From positions 124,001-188,000 of the forward strand of contig NZ_JAFCLS010000012.1 in the NCBI RefSeq assembly GCF_018131075.1: DNA of 64,000 bases, given 5' to 3'. This DNA is from Bradyrhizobium sp. JYMT SZCCT0428. GTDB taxonomy: Bacteria > Pseudomonadota > Alphaproteobacteria > Rhizobiales > Xanthobacteraceae. The position numbers and the translations under genes are program-made. The notes beneath the pieces are model-generated. The model had not been told where the DNA came from, ran no database searches, and saw only the letters and a program-made list of their open reading frames with translations. Each line of letters starts with the position of its first letter. Position 1 is the stretch's first letter. Positions 16,253 to 25,196 of this stretch are shown here, in pieces.

Positions 16253-17050
16253 TCACTTCGTCTGAGTTCTGATCGGCGAGTCCTTCAGGCCGTTATTGTC
16301 ATAGGCCTTGCGCAGCGTGCCGTTCGAGATCGACTCGGTCAGGAACTTGACCGCAAACGCGTGCGACAAAGGATGATTGAGCGGCACCGCGACCGCGGTC
16401 ACGGTCTGCTTGAAGGTTTCGTCGAGCACGCGCGTACCCGGAATCTTTTTGGCCATGGCATTGAGCGTCTCGCGCGACAACGCGAAGGCATCGATTTCTC
16501 CCTTCGCAAGCAGGCCGGCGATTTCGTCAAAGGTCTGATAGCCGGTGACCTTGGCATTCTTCAGATGCGCCATCGCGCCGCGCATGGTCGTGGTGTTGTT
16601 GACGGCGGCGATCTTGACGCCGGGTTGATCGAGGGTCGCAAAGTCAGTCACCGTCGAGCCTGGCTTGACGATGTAGGTGGCGTCCGCGACCTCATAGATC
16701 GGCCCGAACGACATCTTGCCCTCACGTTCCGGATCCTTCGGCAGGAAGGTGACGTCCCAGGTGCCCTTCGACGCGGCGTCAACGATCTGGCCGGAATTCT
16801 GGTGCACGACATATTCGACGGGAACGCCGAGTTGCGCCGCCATCGCCTTGCCGAGATCGACCGGGACACCGGCGTAGCCGGATTCGGTTTTGGTCGACCA
16901 GAACGCGCCGCCCGCCGGGCTGATCGCAATCGCCACCCGCAGCTTGCCGGTCGGCGCGATTTCATCTTTCAGGGCATCTGCATGTGCCGGCATGGCTATC
17001 ATCATGGCTCCAAGGACGAGGCCGGCAAGTCGCGGCAATTGATGGGACAT
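16253..17050 (-). CDS. Family 3 ABC transporter substrate-binding protein (solitary)
   Basis: A 265-residue periplasmic binding protein of the polar-amino-acid type. It has a signal peptide (LVLGAMMIAMPAHA), then GKLRVAIAISPAGGAFWS, GYAGVPVDLGKAMAAQLG and TWDVTFLPKDPEREGKMSFG, the characteristic strand-loop order of SBP_bac_3. It ends in the helical swap region. There is no permease or ATPase nearby. It may feed a remote transporter or act as a sensor. The upstream GMC oxidoreductase gene is divergent. Confidence 0.85.
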   Translation of the reverse strand: MSHQLPRLAGLVLGAMMIAMPAHADALKDEIAPTGKLRVAIAISPAGGAFWSTKTESGYAGVPVDLGKAMAAQLGVPVEYVVHQNSGQIVDAASKGTWDVTFLPKDPEREGKMSFGPIYEVADATYIVKPGSTVTDFATLDQPGVKIAAVNNTTTMRGAMAHLKNAKVTGYQTFDEIAGLLAKGEIDAFALSRETLNAMAKKIPGTRVLDETFKQTVTAVAVPLNHPLSHAFAVKFLTESISNGTLRKAYDNNGLKDSPIRTQTK

Positions 17051-17224
17051 AGCTTTCCTCCACGCCGGGTCTTCGCCCGGTCAGTTCCGGAAGTTTGCTT
17101 TTAGCTCAGGGACGATCGGGCGTACAGCGATCCGCCACGCACGCCGCATATGACGCAAAGCCCTATCCAGACCATCTGCAGGCCACTATCGTCTGCAGCA
17201 AAAGCAGATCGGGAGCGAAACGTC

Positions 17225-18844
17225 TTGACGGGTAAATCCGGTTTCGATGCGGAATTCGATGTCGTCGTGGTAGGCGGCGGCTCGGCCGGCTGCGTGCTGT
17301 CGGCGCGACTGACGGAAAATCCAAAAGTGTCGCTTTGCGTCATCGAGGCCGGCGGACGCGATCGCAATCCCTGGATTCACATTCCGATGGGTTTCGGCAA
17401 ACTGGTCCCGAACCCGAAGATGAACTGGGGCTACGAAACCGAACCCGAACCGGGTCTGGGCGGCCGAACCGTGATCTGGCCGCGCGGCAAGGTTTTGGGC
17501 GGCTCCGGCTCCATCAACGGCCTCGTCTTCCTGCGCGGCGCGCCCAGCGACTATGACGAATGGCAGCGCCTCGGCGCGCGTGGCTGGAGCTACAATGACG
17601 TGCTGCCCTATTTCAAACGGATGGAGCACAGCGTTGACGGCGCCAACGAATGGCGCGGCACCGGCGGCCCGATGACGGTGTCGAACATCAAACGCCCTTC
17701 GACCGCGGCGAAGGCCTTCGTCGAGGCCTGCGAGCGCCTGCAATACCAGCGCAACCCTGATTTCAACGGCGAGCGTATTGACGGCGTCGGCTTTGCGCCG
17801 CTCAACGTCCACAATGGCTGGCGCCGCTCGACGGCGGTCGGATATCTAAAGCCGAACCTTGCCCGCAAAAATCTCGAACTGATGACGAAGACCCGCGTCC
17901 GCCGCATCCTGTTCGAAGGACGCCGCGCCATCGGCGTGGAGGTCGAACGCGACGGCCAGATCCAGCGCATCGGCGCGCGGCGCGAGCTCATCGTCTCAAG
18001 CGGCGCGATCAATTCTCCGGTGCTGTTGCTCGCCTCCGGCATCGGCCCGGCCGCGGAACTGGCAAAGCTCGGCGTTGAGGTGAAATGCGACCTGCCCGGC
18101 GTCGGCAAGAATCTGCAGGACCATTATCAGTCGAACTTCACCTTCAAGACCACCGCGACGGATACCTTGAACGAAGCCGTGATGAGCCCGGCCAAGTCGG
18201 TCAAACTCGCGCTCGAATGGCTGCTCAGGGGATCCGGACAGCTCTCGGTCGGCGCGACCGAAGCGACGCTGTTTGCGAAATCAGACCCCTCCGAGCCGGT
18301 GCCTGACATCCAGTATCAGTGCCTCAATTTCTCGACTGACGGGTTCAAGAACGGCCTGCATCGCTGGCCGGGCTTTACCTTCATCTTCAGCGTCTGCCGG
18401 CCGAAGAGCCGCGGTGAAATCGCGTTGCGCGACGCGGAGGGCCGCACGCCGCCGCGCATCCGCGCCAACTATATGACCGACCCTGATGATATGCGCATCA
18501 TGCTGGCCGGCTTGCGCATTGCCCGGCAAATCGTCGCGACCGAGCCGTTCCGGTCGCTGGTGGTCGAACAGATCAGGCCTGGTCCTGATGTCACCAACGA
18601 CGAACAGGCCGCCGATTATATCAGGAACGTCGGCTCGACCGTCTATCATCCCTGCGGCACCTGTCGGATGGGCGAGGATGACGGCGCCGTCGTCGATAGC
18701 AGCTTGCGCGTTCGCGGCATCGATAGCCTGCGGGTCGTCGACGCGTCCGTCATGCCGGCGATGCCCTCGCCGAACATTCACCCGGCGACGATCATGGTCG
18801 CCGAGAAGAGCTCCGATATCATCGGCAAGGCACTGGCCAACTGA
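17225..18844 (+). CDS. GMC family FAD-dependent oxidoreductase (choline dehydrogenase-like)
   Basis: This 539-residue flavoprotein oxidises an alcohol to an aldehyde and passes electrons to a quinone or oxygen. The ADP-binding motif VVVVGGGSAGCVLSARL is at the N-terminus, followed by the GMC signature GGSGSINGLVFLRG. The late active-site His-containing blocks are YHPCGTCRMG and MPSPNIHPATIMVAEK. Length and motif order match choline dehydrogenase relatives, but no betaine genes are adjacent, so the substrate is open. A TTG at 17225 preceded by GGGAG gives a family-like N-terminus. The frame also has an ATG at 17150 that would add 25 unlikely residues. The gene is convergent with the MFS gene, 37 bp apart. 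Confidence 0.88.
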   Translation: MTGKSGFDAEFDVVVVGGGSAGCVLSARLTENPKVSLCVIEAGGRDRNPWIHIPMGFGKLVPNPKMNWGYETEPEPGLGGRTVIWPRGKVLGGSGSINGLVFLRGAPSDYDEWQRLGARGWSYNDVLPYFKRMEHSVDGANEWRGTGGPMTVSNIKRPSTAAKAFVEACERLQYQRNPDFNGERIDGVGFAPLNVHNGWRRSTAVGYLKPNLARKNLELMTKTRVRRILFEGRRAIGVEVERDGQIQRIGARRELIVSSGAINSPVLLLASGIGPAAELAKLGVEVKCDLPGVGKNLQDHYQSNFTFKTTATDTLNEAVMSPAKSVKLALEWLLRGSGQLSVGATEATLFAKSDPSEPVPDIQYQCLNFSTDGFKNGLHRWPGFTFIFSVCRPKSRGEIALRDAEGRTPPRIRANYMTDPDDMRIMLAGLRIARQIVATEPFRSLVVEQIRPGPDVTNDEQAADYIRNVGSTVYHPCGTCRMGEDDGAVVDSSLRVRGIDSLRVVDASVMPAMPSPNIHPATIMVAEKSSDIIGKALAN

Positions 18845-18881
18845 CGCTGGCGAGCTGACAGAAGCGAAAGCTCGACTGCGA

Positions 18882-20060
18882 TCAATTCGTCCGCGCCGCC
18901 GGCACCTTGATTTCCTGCGGCAGGATGATGGCGGCGACGATCACCAGCAGGCACAGCGCGCCGAACGCCTGCAGCATGGTGACGAAGCCGCCCTTCTCGT
19001 ACAGCCACGCCACGAGGCCAACGGAAGCGCCCGCCGCCGTGAAGCCGATGAAGTAACGCACGGAGTAAGCGCGCGAGCGCCATTCATCTGTCGTGTATTT
19101 GCCGACCATGGCGTCGTTGACCGTAACCTGGCCGAACGCGCCCATCACGATGCCGATCGAGGCTATGATCAGCGGCAGATTCGACAGCGTCGCCGCGAGA
19201 TACAGGAACGGCGCCAACAGGAACGACAGCGGCAACATCACGGTCTTGAGCGAGTAGTGATCGATCAGCTTGCCGATGGTGTATTGCGTCATCGCGCCGA
19301 ACACATAGACGCCGGCGGCGATCACGCCGAGCAGCGCCGGGCTCGCGGTCAAGTCGGCCAGCCGCTCCGCGAACAGCTTTGGCAGCGCCACGGTGACGGC
19401 GTTGAATGTGGTCGAGATCGCGATCACGACGATCAGCAGCGCCAGGATCACCCGCCACATGTCCTCTTTGGCGATGCGCGCCTGCGCCGCCGCCTGCCTG
19501 GAGCCGGTTCGATCCTCGTGCACGACCAGCATGGCGAAGGCCACGCCGATCAGCATGGTGACGACCCCCGGCACGATGAAGGCCCAGCGCCAGCCGAGAT
19601 ATTGCCCGATCACGCCGGTGACCAGCGCCGACGACGCCACGCCAAGATTGCCCCAGACCCCGTTCAGCCCCATCTCGCGGCCGAGCTTGTCGGCATAGGA
19701 TACGATCATGGCGGTGCCGACGGGGTGATAGATCGAGGCGAATAGTCCGATCGAGAGCAGCACCGCCCCGAGCTCCAGCGGGGTCCGCACGAAGCCGACC
19801 GCTATCATCGAGGCGCCGATGCCGGCAAAGAAGATCACCATCATGTGGCGGCGGCTCCAGCGGTCGCCGAGCCAGCCGGTGATCAGCGATCCCGCGCCGA
19901 AGGCCACGAAGCCCGGGGTGGCGTAAGGCAACAGCTCCGAATAGGCCATGCCGAACGCCGGCCCCATGATGATGACCGCGGCGGCGAAGATCAGCATCGC
20001 GTAATGGTCGATGAAATGGGCGGCGTTGACGAAGCTGATCACCCGGCTGGGGCTGTTCAT
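18882..20060 (-). CDS. MFS transporter, fosmidomycin-resistance-like
   Basis: A 392-residue, 12-helix inner-membrane transporter. The loop after helix 2 has GDRWSRRHMMVI, the MFS motif A equivalent. NAAHFIDHYAMLIFAAAVII starts the first helix, and the overall pattern resembles Fsr-type exporters. The central cytoplasmic loop is short. It is divergent from an AraC regulator (20179) across a 118-bp gap, an arrangement that usually means the regulator controls the pump. The exported compound is unknown. Confidence 0.85.
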   Translation of the reverse strand: MNSPSRVISFVNAAHFIDHYAMLIFAAAVIIMGPAFGMAYSELLPYATPGFVAFGAGSLITGWLGDRWSRRHMMVIFFAGIGASMIAVGFVRTPLELGAVLLSIGLFASIYHPVGTAMIVSYADKLGREMGLNGVWGNLGVASSALVTGVIGQYLGWRWAFIVPGVVTMLIGVAFAMLVVHEDRTGSRQAAAQARIAKEDMWRVILALLIVVIAISTTFNAVTVALPKLFAERLADLTASPALLGVIAAGVYVFGAMTQYTIGKLIDHYSLKTVMLPLSFLLAPFLYLAATLSNLPLIIASIGIVMGAFGQVTVNDAMVGKYTTDEWRSRAYSVRYFIGFTAAGASVGLVAWLYEKGGFVTMLQAFGALCLLVIVAAIILPQEIKVPAARTN

Positions 20061-20178
20061 GGTCTGGTCCAGTCATTGGCACTTGTTGGGCGTTTCTTGG
20101 CGGGCGGGTCCCGGTCAGAGGCCTGGGCCCGAATCCCGCAACTTTCCAAAATAGGTTATAGGGAGTTGTCCTGACGGG

Positions 20179-20988
20179 ATGTCGCCAATGAATATCGCCG
20201 AAAAGCCAATCGCCGCCATTATCGGGCGCCGCATCTCGACCGGCGACGGCATCCATATGATCGCCAACAACTACAAGAAGGGCTTCCGGATCGACACCCA
20301 CATGCACCGCGAGGCCCAGCTGGTTTACGCCGCCCGGGGCACCATGCAGGTGACCACCCCGAAGGGCCGCTGGCTGGTGCCGCCCGACCGCGCGGTCTGG
20401 GTGCCGGCGCGGCTGGCGCATGCCATCGACGTGCTCGCCGACATCGAAATGCGTACCCTGTATTTCGACCTCGACTGGCTGGCCCGCGAGGACCGCAGCG
20501 AGAGCCTCGGCTCAGAGTTCGTGGTGCGGGTGTCGCCGCTGTTGCATCAGGCAATTCTGGCGCTGTTCGACGAGCACACCACGGCCGAGCGCACCGGCCT
20601 TTTGGTCAAACTCGCCATGCTGGAGCTGCACCAGGCCGAAGATTCCGCGACCTTCATCCCGCTGCCGCACGAGCCGCGCTGCCGGCGCGCCGCCGACATC
20701 GTGCTGTCGGATCCGACCGGCGCCCATGAGATCGAAACGCTGGCGCGCGAGGTCGGCACCTCGGCGCGGACACTGTCGCGGCTGTTTTCCGCCGAGACGC
20801 AACTCAGCTTCAAGAGCTGGTGCCAGCGCGCCCGCGTCGCGGCCGCGATCGAAAAACTGTCCACCGACGCCAATGTCTCGGTCAAACAGCTGGCTTCCGA
20901 CCTCGGCTATGCCAGCGTGCCGGCGTTTTCGCACGCCTTCCGGCAGGTCACCGGCAAGACGCCGACCGAATTTGCGGAGAAGGCCTGA
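20179..20988 (+). CDS. AraC-family regulator with N-terminal cupin domain
   Basis: A 269-residue regulator. Residues about 25-100 form a cupin sensor (THMHREAQLVYAARGTMQV, then VPARLAHAIDVLADIE). Residues 165-265 are the AraC HTH pair (ETLAREVGTSARTLSRLF and LASDLGYASVPAFSHAFR). It belongs to the group of cupin-AraC proteins that usually lie beside, and control, an MFS exporter. Here the MFS gene is divergent at 20060, which fits. The start is the ATG at 20179, with another ATG at 20188. Confidence 0.88.
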   Translation: MSPMNIAEKPIAAIIGRRISTGDGIHMIANNYKKGFRIDTHMHREAQLVYAARGTMQVTTPKGRWLVPPDRAVWVPARLAHAIDVLADIEMRTLYFDLDWLAREDRSESLGSEFVVRVSPLLHQAILALFDEHTTAERTGLLVKLAMLELHQAEDSATFIPLPHEPRCRRAADIVLSDPTGAHEIETLAREVGTSARTLSRLFSAETQLSFKSWCQRARVAAAIEKLSTDANVSVKQLASDLGYASVPAFSHAFRQVTGKTPTEFAEKA

Positions 20989-21104
20989 ATTGTACCTTCG
21001 TCGAAGCCTGACATATTTCCGTACGATCCATGCGCTTGAATAAGATCGGCCGCGCCCTAGATTCGATATAAGGTTCGGCATCACATCCGGAATCGACTTA
21101 GCCC

Positions 21105-22457
21105 ATGGCCAACGCCTTCTTCTCCGACCTGCTTTCGACGATTTCCGAACGCGGCCGTACGCTGCTACGGCGCGGCGGATCTTCGGATACCAAGGAAGAC
21201 GCCTCCGAACTGCTTGAACTGTGCGAGGCGCTGCTGTCGGGCCGCGGCGAGGCTTCGGGCACCGCGATGGCCCGCGAAGTGCTCGATCGCTACCATGACC
21301 TCGACACGGCCGGCCGGCTTTCGTTCTTTGCCGCCCTCGCCCGCGACTACGGTCCCGACCGCGAACGGCTTTCGCGGGCGATCGAGAGCTGGCGCGCGCA
21401 GCCGAGCGACGCCGACGCCAGCGATCTTCATTTTGCTTCCGAGCCACGGCGCCAGGAACTGGTGCGCCGGCTCAACCGCGCGCCGGGCGGCACCAGCGAT
21501 CTGGTGGCGATGCGCGCCGATCTGCTTTCGCTCATGAAGGGCAACAAGGATCTGGCAGCGCTGGACCGCGACGTGGTGCATCTGCTGTCTTCTTGGTTCA
21601 ACAGGGGATTTCTCGTGCTGCGCAGGATTGACTGGTCGACGCCAGCGAACATTCTGGAACAGATCATCCGTTATGAAGCAGTGCATGAAATCCATGACTG
21701 GAACGATCTGCGCCGCCGCATCGACCCGATCGACCGCCGCTGCTACGCGTTCTTCCATCCGCAGCTGACCGACGAGCCGCTGATCTTCGTCGAGGTCGCG
21801 CTGACCGAGACGATCCCGACCGCGATTGCGCCGCTGCTCGCCGCCGAACGCCAGCCGGTGGCGATCGAGCGCGCCCGCACCGCCGTGTTCTATTCGATTT
21901 CGAACACCCAGAAGGGGCTTGGCGGCATCTCGTTCGGCAGCTTCCTGATCAAGCAGGTGGTCGAGGAATTGCGGCGTGAATTGCCGAAGCTCGACACCTT
22001 CGTGACGCTGTCGCCGGTGCCGGGCTTCATGCAATGGCTGAAGGAAGCCGACGACGTTCCCTTATCCGACGACGAACGGACGCTGCTGGAAAAGCTCAAC
22101 CAGCCCGACTGGTTCGGGAACGCGGAGACCACCACGCAACTGCGCGCGGTGCTCGAGCCCCTGGCCGCGCATTATTTCCTCAAAGCCCGCACCTCAAAAG
22201 GCCGGCTGATCGATTCGGTGGCGCGCTTCCATATCGGCAACGGCGCACGGCTGGAGCGCATCGACTGGCTCGGCGATCTCTCGCCGAAGGGCGTTCGCGA
22301 GTCCGCCGGCATCATGGTCAATTACCTCTACCGGCTCGACGATATCGAAAAGAACCACGAGGCCTACGCCAACCAGGGCGAGATCGCCGCCTCCAGCGCG
22401 GTGAAGAAGCTACTGAAGACCGAAGGCCGGCGGCTGCTGGACATGCGGCTGTCGTAG
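21105..22457 (+). CDS. Malonyl-CoA decarboxylase
   Basis: This 450-residue cytosolic enzyme converts malonyl-CoA to acetyl-CoA and CO2. The N-terminal helical half (to about 190) is followed by the GNAT-like catalytic half. Family blocks include SSWFNRGFLVLRRIDWSTPA, YAFFHPQLTDEPLIFVEVAL and YSISNTQKGLGGISFGSFLI, where the conserved Ser and His act. Length matches bacterial MatA/MCD. The usual rhizobial partners (malonyl-CoA synthetase, malonate carrier) are not adjacent. It therefore more likely controls malonyl-CoA levels or serves malonate use from a distance. Half of a palindromic repeat begins 14 bp after the stop. Confidence 0.92.
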   Translation: MANAFFSDLLSTISERGRTLLRRGGSSDTKEDASELLELCEALLSGRGEASGTAMAREVLDRYHDLDTAGRLSFFAALARDYGPDRERLSRAIESWRAQPSDADASDLHFASEPRRQELVRRLNRAPGGTSDLVAMRADLLSLMKGNKDLAALDRDVVHLLSSWFNRGFLVLRRIDWSTPANILEQIIRYEAVHEIHDWNDLRRRIDPIDRRCYAFFHPQLTDEPLIFVEVALTETIPTAIAPLLAAERQPVAIERARTAVFYSISNTQKGLGGISFGSFLIKQVVEELRRELPKLDTFVTLSPVPGFMQWLKEADDVPLSDDERTLLEKLNQPDWFGNAETTTQLRAVLEPLAAHYFLKARTSKGRLIDSVARFHIGNGARLERIDWLGDLSPKGVRESAGIMVNYLYRLDDIEKNHEAYANQGEIAASSAVKKLLKTEGRRLLDMRLS

Positions 22458-22471
22458 GGCAGCACTTCACC

Positions 22472-22500
22472 GTCATTGCGAGCCACCGGGTCGCACGAAG
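22472..22500. repeat. Left half of a split repeat B element
   Basis: GTCATTGCGAGCCACCGGG is the characteristic left end of the GTCATTGCGAGC palindromic repeat. The matching right half is not next to it. It appears about 930 bp downstream (23431-23483), beyond the low-GC HEPN-like gene. Confidence 0.7.
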
Positions 22501-22694
22501 GGCATCTATCAGCACTGCGCTGAGAAGCACCTGTATCGCTACCTCTTAGTATTCGATTCCCGTTATTCCAACCGTATCGCCTTGGGCATCGCTGGCGCAC
22601 GCGCTAGGTTGTGCAACCGCCGCGCAAGGCAACCTCAAAACGCTCTTGAGCTTCTTTCTCGCTGCAGTCGCTGCATTATTTCAAGGATTCAGCC

Positions 22695-23342
22695 ATGGCC
22701 AATATCGACCTAAGCAAGGTTATCGGTCTAGCCGAGAACCATGAATTTTGGGCAGTTAGAGGTAAAGCAATTCAGTCTTACGCCAACTTGGAGCAGGGTC
22801 TCGCCGGGTTACTTTCCCATCTCGCGGGAGCCTCACGCGAGGCCGCAGCAACCATTTTATTTAGGATCTCTAGTTCAGACTCTAGAGGCAAGATTCTTGA
22901 AAAACTGTTTCGCCAAAAATATAGCACAGAGTTCAATCTTTTCAGAAATTCATTCTTTGACCAGTTACGACCTCTCGACATCGCTCGAAATGAAATAGTT
23001 CACTGGAACGCTGCTTGCGAAGCGGGCTGCGACGAGCACGGCAACGAAACCGCAGTAGTGTTATTAATTCCACCGGCAGCAACCGCCGGAACATTCGCGA
23101 AGAATACGCCCAAAAAGTACGTGAGCGACATCCGCTTATTCTCAGACAAGTGCAGCTTCTACACAGGTCTGATAGGTATGTTCCCGCTAATGATGGAGCC
23201 TAACCCCCACATTCCTGAAGATGTGCGGCGTACATGGCTCGAAGTATTCGAGCTACCAGTAGCTTATCCACCTCCCACGGGTCATCCGCTATTCCGAACT
23301 GAACCAGTTCCAGAAAATCACATCGTAACATTTCTGGTGTGA
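22695..23342 (+). CDS. HEPN-like protein, low GC, possibly acquired
   Basis: A 215-residue protein of unknown function. The helical N-terminal half contains IQSYANLEQGLAGLLSHLAG and ends in IARNEIVHW. Arg98-Asn99-xxx-His103 matches the Rx4-6H motif with a polar residue after the Arg, typical of HEPN ribonuclease domains. The C-terminal half (about 115-215) is not recognised. Two sampled 60-bp blocks are only 38-45 percent GC, well below the neighbours, and codon use is distinctly AT-rich. It sits between two halves of a palindromic repeat. HEPN genes often act as toxins or in defence, but no antitoxin or partner is visible, so that role is inference. Confidence 0.6.
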   Translation: MANIDLSKVIGLAENHEFWAVRGKAIQSYANLEQGLAGLLSHLAGASREAAATILFRISSSDSRGKILEKLFRQKYSTEFNLFRNSFFDQLRPLDIARNEIVHWNAACEAGCDEHGNETAVVLLIPPAATAGTFAKNTPKKYVSDIRLFSDKCSFYTGLIGMFPLMMEPNPHIPEDVRRTWLEVFELPVAYPPPTGHPLFRTEPVPENHIVTFLV

Positions 23343-23430
23343 CTTCTATTTCGGGCGCGCCACTATCCGCGAACCGGTACATTGGTTGAACTTGGACCCC
23401 TGTCGTAACAAGTACTCTGCCCTCATCTAC

Positions 23431-23483
23431 AGCGGAACGAAGCAAGAATGGATTGCTTCGTCGCTATCGCTCCTTGCAATGAC
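23431..23483. repeat. Right half of a split repeat B element
   Basis: The sequence GAATGGATTGCTTCG ... TTGCAATGAC is the right arm of the same palindromic repeat family whose left end is at 22472-22500. Only a short, imperfect part of a left arm (GGAACGAAGCA) is present beside it. Confidence 0.7.
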
Positions 23484-23503
23484 GCTGGGACGCCAGAGGC
23501 GGC

Positions 23504-24763
23504 TCAAATCTTGTATTCGTAAAGCAGCCGGGCGCGGATGGTGCCTTCCAGAGCCCGGATGTCCGCCAGCACGCGCTGGCCGTCGGCCGCGGAGGCGTCG
23601 GCGTCGAGCACGACATAGCCGACGTCATGATCGGTCTCGTAATATTGCGCGGCGATGTTGACCGAGTGGCGCGCCAGCACTTCGTTCAAGCGCCCGAGCA
23701 TGCCCGGCAGATTGCGCTGCACCTGGATGAACCGCGTGCCCGACGGCCGCGCCGGCAATTGGACCTGCGGGAAATTGACCGCGCCCATGGTGGAGCCGGA
23801 ATCGCTGTAGTCGACCAGCTTGCGCGCCACTTCGGCGCCGATGCGCTCCTGCGCCTCCTCGGTTGAACCGCCGATATGCGGCGTCAGGATAACGTTTTCC
23901 AGACCCTGCAGCGGCGAGACGAAGCGGTCCGCATTCGAGCGCGGCTCGACCGGGAAGACGTCGACCGCGGCGCCGCGAAGCCTGCCTTCGCGCAGCGCGT
24001 CGGCGAGCGCCTCGAGGTCGACGACGGTGCCGCGGCTATTGTTGATGAAATACGCGCCAGGCTTGATCGCCGCAATCTCTTCGCGACCGATCATGCCAGC
24101 CGTGGCTGATGTTTCCGGCACATGCAGCGACACAACGTCGCTTTGCGCCAATAGCTCATGCAAGCTCGCGACCGGCTCGGTATTGCCGTGGCGAAGCCGG
24201 TCGGTGTGATCATAGAAGATGACCTTCATGCCCAGCGCTTCGGCGAGATTGGAGAGCTGCGAGCCGATATTGCCGTAGCCGATGATGCCGAGCGTCTTGC
24301 CTCTCACCTCATAGCTGTCGTTGGCGGACTTGTCCCAGCGCCCCTGATGGGCGGCGTTGGAACGCGCCACGATCCGGCGCAGCAGGATGACGATCTCGCC
24401 GATCACCAGTTCGGCTACGCTTCGCGTGTTGGAAAACGGCGCGTTGAACACGGGGATCCCGACCCGGCGCGCAGCGTCGACATCCACCTGGTTGGTGCCG
24501 ACGCTGAAACATCCGATCGCGATCAGGCGGTCCGCGGCTTCCAGAACATCCGGGGTGATCTGCGTGCGGGAGCGGATGCCGAGCAGATGCACACCCTTGA
24601 TGGCTTCCTTGAGCGCATCGCCCTCCAGCGCCTTCGACAGGCGCGTCATGTTGGAATAGCCGGCCGTCTCGATCAGCTGCACGGCACTGTCGTTGACGCC
24701 TTCAAGCAGCAAGACGCGAATCTTGTCCTTGGCGAGCGAGAGTTGGGGAAGTTTGCTGGTCAA
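23504..24763 (-). CDS. serA: D-3-phosphoglycerate dehydrogenase
   Basis: This 419-residue enzyme catalyses the first step of serine synthesis, oxidising 3-phosphoglycerate with NAD. The Rossmann motif GIIGYGNIGSQLSNLAE is present. Catalytic blocks are NNSRGTVVDLEALADALREG (Arg), a following Glu region and ILTPHIGGSTEEAQ (His). The C-terminal about 75 residues form an ACT domain (RNLPGMLGRLNEVLARHSVN), the serine-feedback module, as in the E. coli-type enzyme. Start: the frame runs to 24832, but that part is translated repeat sequence (24809-24919). The TTG at 24763 with AAAGGA upstream gives a normal N-terminus. Confidence 0.92.
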   Translation of the reverse strand: MTSKLPQLSLAKDKIRVLLLEGVNDSAVQLIETAGYSNMTRLSKALEGDALKEAIKGVHLLGIRSRTQITPDVLEAADRLIAIGCFSVGTNQVDVDAARRVGIPVFNAPFSNTRSVAELVIGEIVILLRRIVARSNAAHQGRWDKSANDSYEVRGKTLGIIGYGNIGSQLSNLAEALGMKVIFYDHTDRLRHGNTEPVASLHELLAQSDVVSLHVPETSATAGMIGREEIAAIKPGAYFINNSRGTVVDLEALADALREGRLRGAAVDVFPVEPRSNADRFVSPLQGLENVILTPHIGGSTEEAQERIGAEVARKLVDYSDSGSTMGAVNFPQVQLPARPSGTRFIQVQRNLPGMLGRLNEVLARHSVNIAAQYYETDHDVGYVVLDADASAADGQRVLADIRALEGTIRARLLYEYKI

Positions 24764-24808
24764 GATCGCGGCGTCCTTTGGCGATAGAAATGGATGTTGA
24801 TCTATGCC

Positions 24809-24919
24809 GTCATTGCAAGCGAAGCGAAGCAATCCATCTCACGGCAGAAAAGAAAGAATGGATTGCTTCGTCGCCTCGCTCCCGTGCGCAAACGCTTCGC
24901 GTTTGTCGCAGGCAATGAC
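24809..24919. repeat. Palindromic repeat B (GTCATTGCGAGC family), copy with inserted loop
   Basis: The left end is GTCATTGCAAGCGAAGCG and the right end GCAGGCAATGAC. The GAAGCAATCCAT/ATGGATTGCTTC inner arms are intact. An extra small palindrome (AACGCTTCGCGTTTG) lies near the right end. It separates serA from the DUF3297 gene. Confidence 0.85.
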
Positions 24920-24938
24920 GGAGGTAAATCGTTCGGGA

Positions 24939-25196
24939 TTACGCCTTATCCCGGAAGTACGGCTCGACCGGGCCATGAACCTTGATCGTCAAAGGATTGC
25001 CGAACCGGTCCTTGGCATTGCCCGCGGTAACGCGGATCCAGCCTTCGCTGATGCAGTATTCCTCGACATTGGTCTTCTCGGCGCCCTTGAAGCGAATGCC
25101 GACGTCGCGCGACAGCAGTTCTTCGTTGTAATAGGGGCTGCTCGGATTGGTCGACAGGCGGTCGGGGAACGCGTCGGTTTCGGTTTTCTCGTTCAT
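24939..25196 (-). CDS. DUF3297 family protein
   Basis: An 85-residue protein beginning MNEKTETDAFPDRLSTNPSS, with the family block ISEGWIRVTAGNAKDRFGNP and ending VEPYFRD. DUF3297 proteins are small, conserved in proteobacteria and have no established role. Its ATG (25196) overlaps the TGA of the glutathione peroxidase gene in an ATGA junction, so the two are translationally coupled. A link to peroxide defence is suggested only by this overlap. Confidence 0.85.
   Translation of the reverse strand: MNEKTETDAFPDRLSTNPSSPYYNEELLSRDVGIRFKGAEKTNVEEYCISEGWIRVTAGNAKDRFGNPLTIKVHGPVEPYFRDKA

Noticed and set aside
24764..24832. Upstream extension of serA
   Set aside because: Those residues are a translation of the palindromic repeat at 24809-24919 and its flank.
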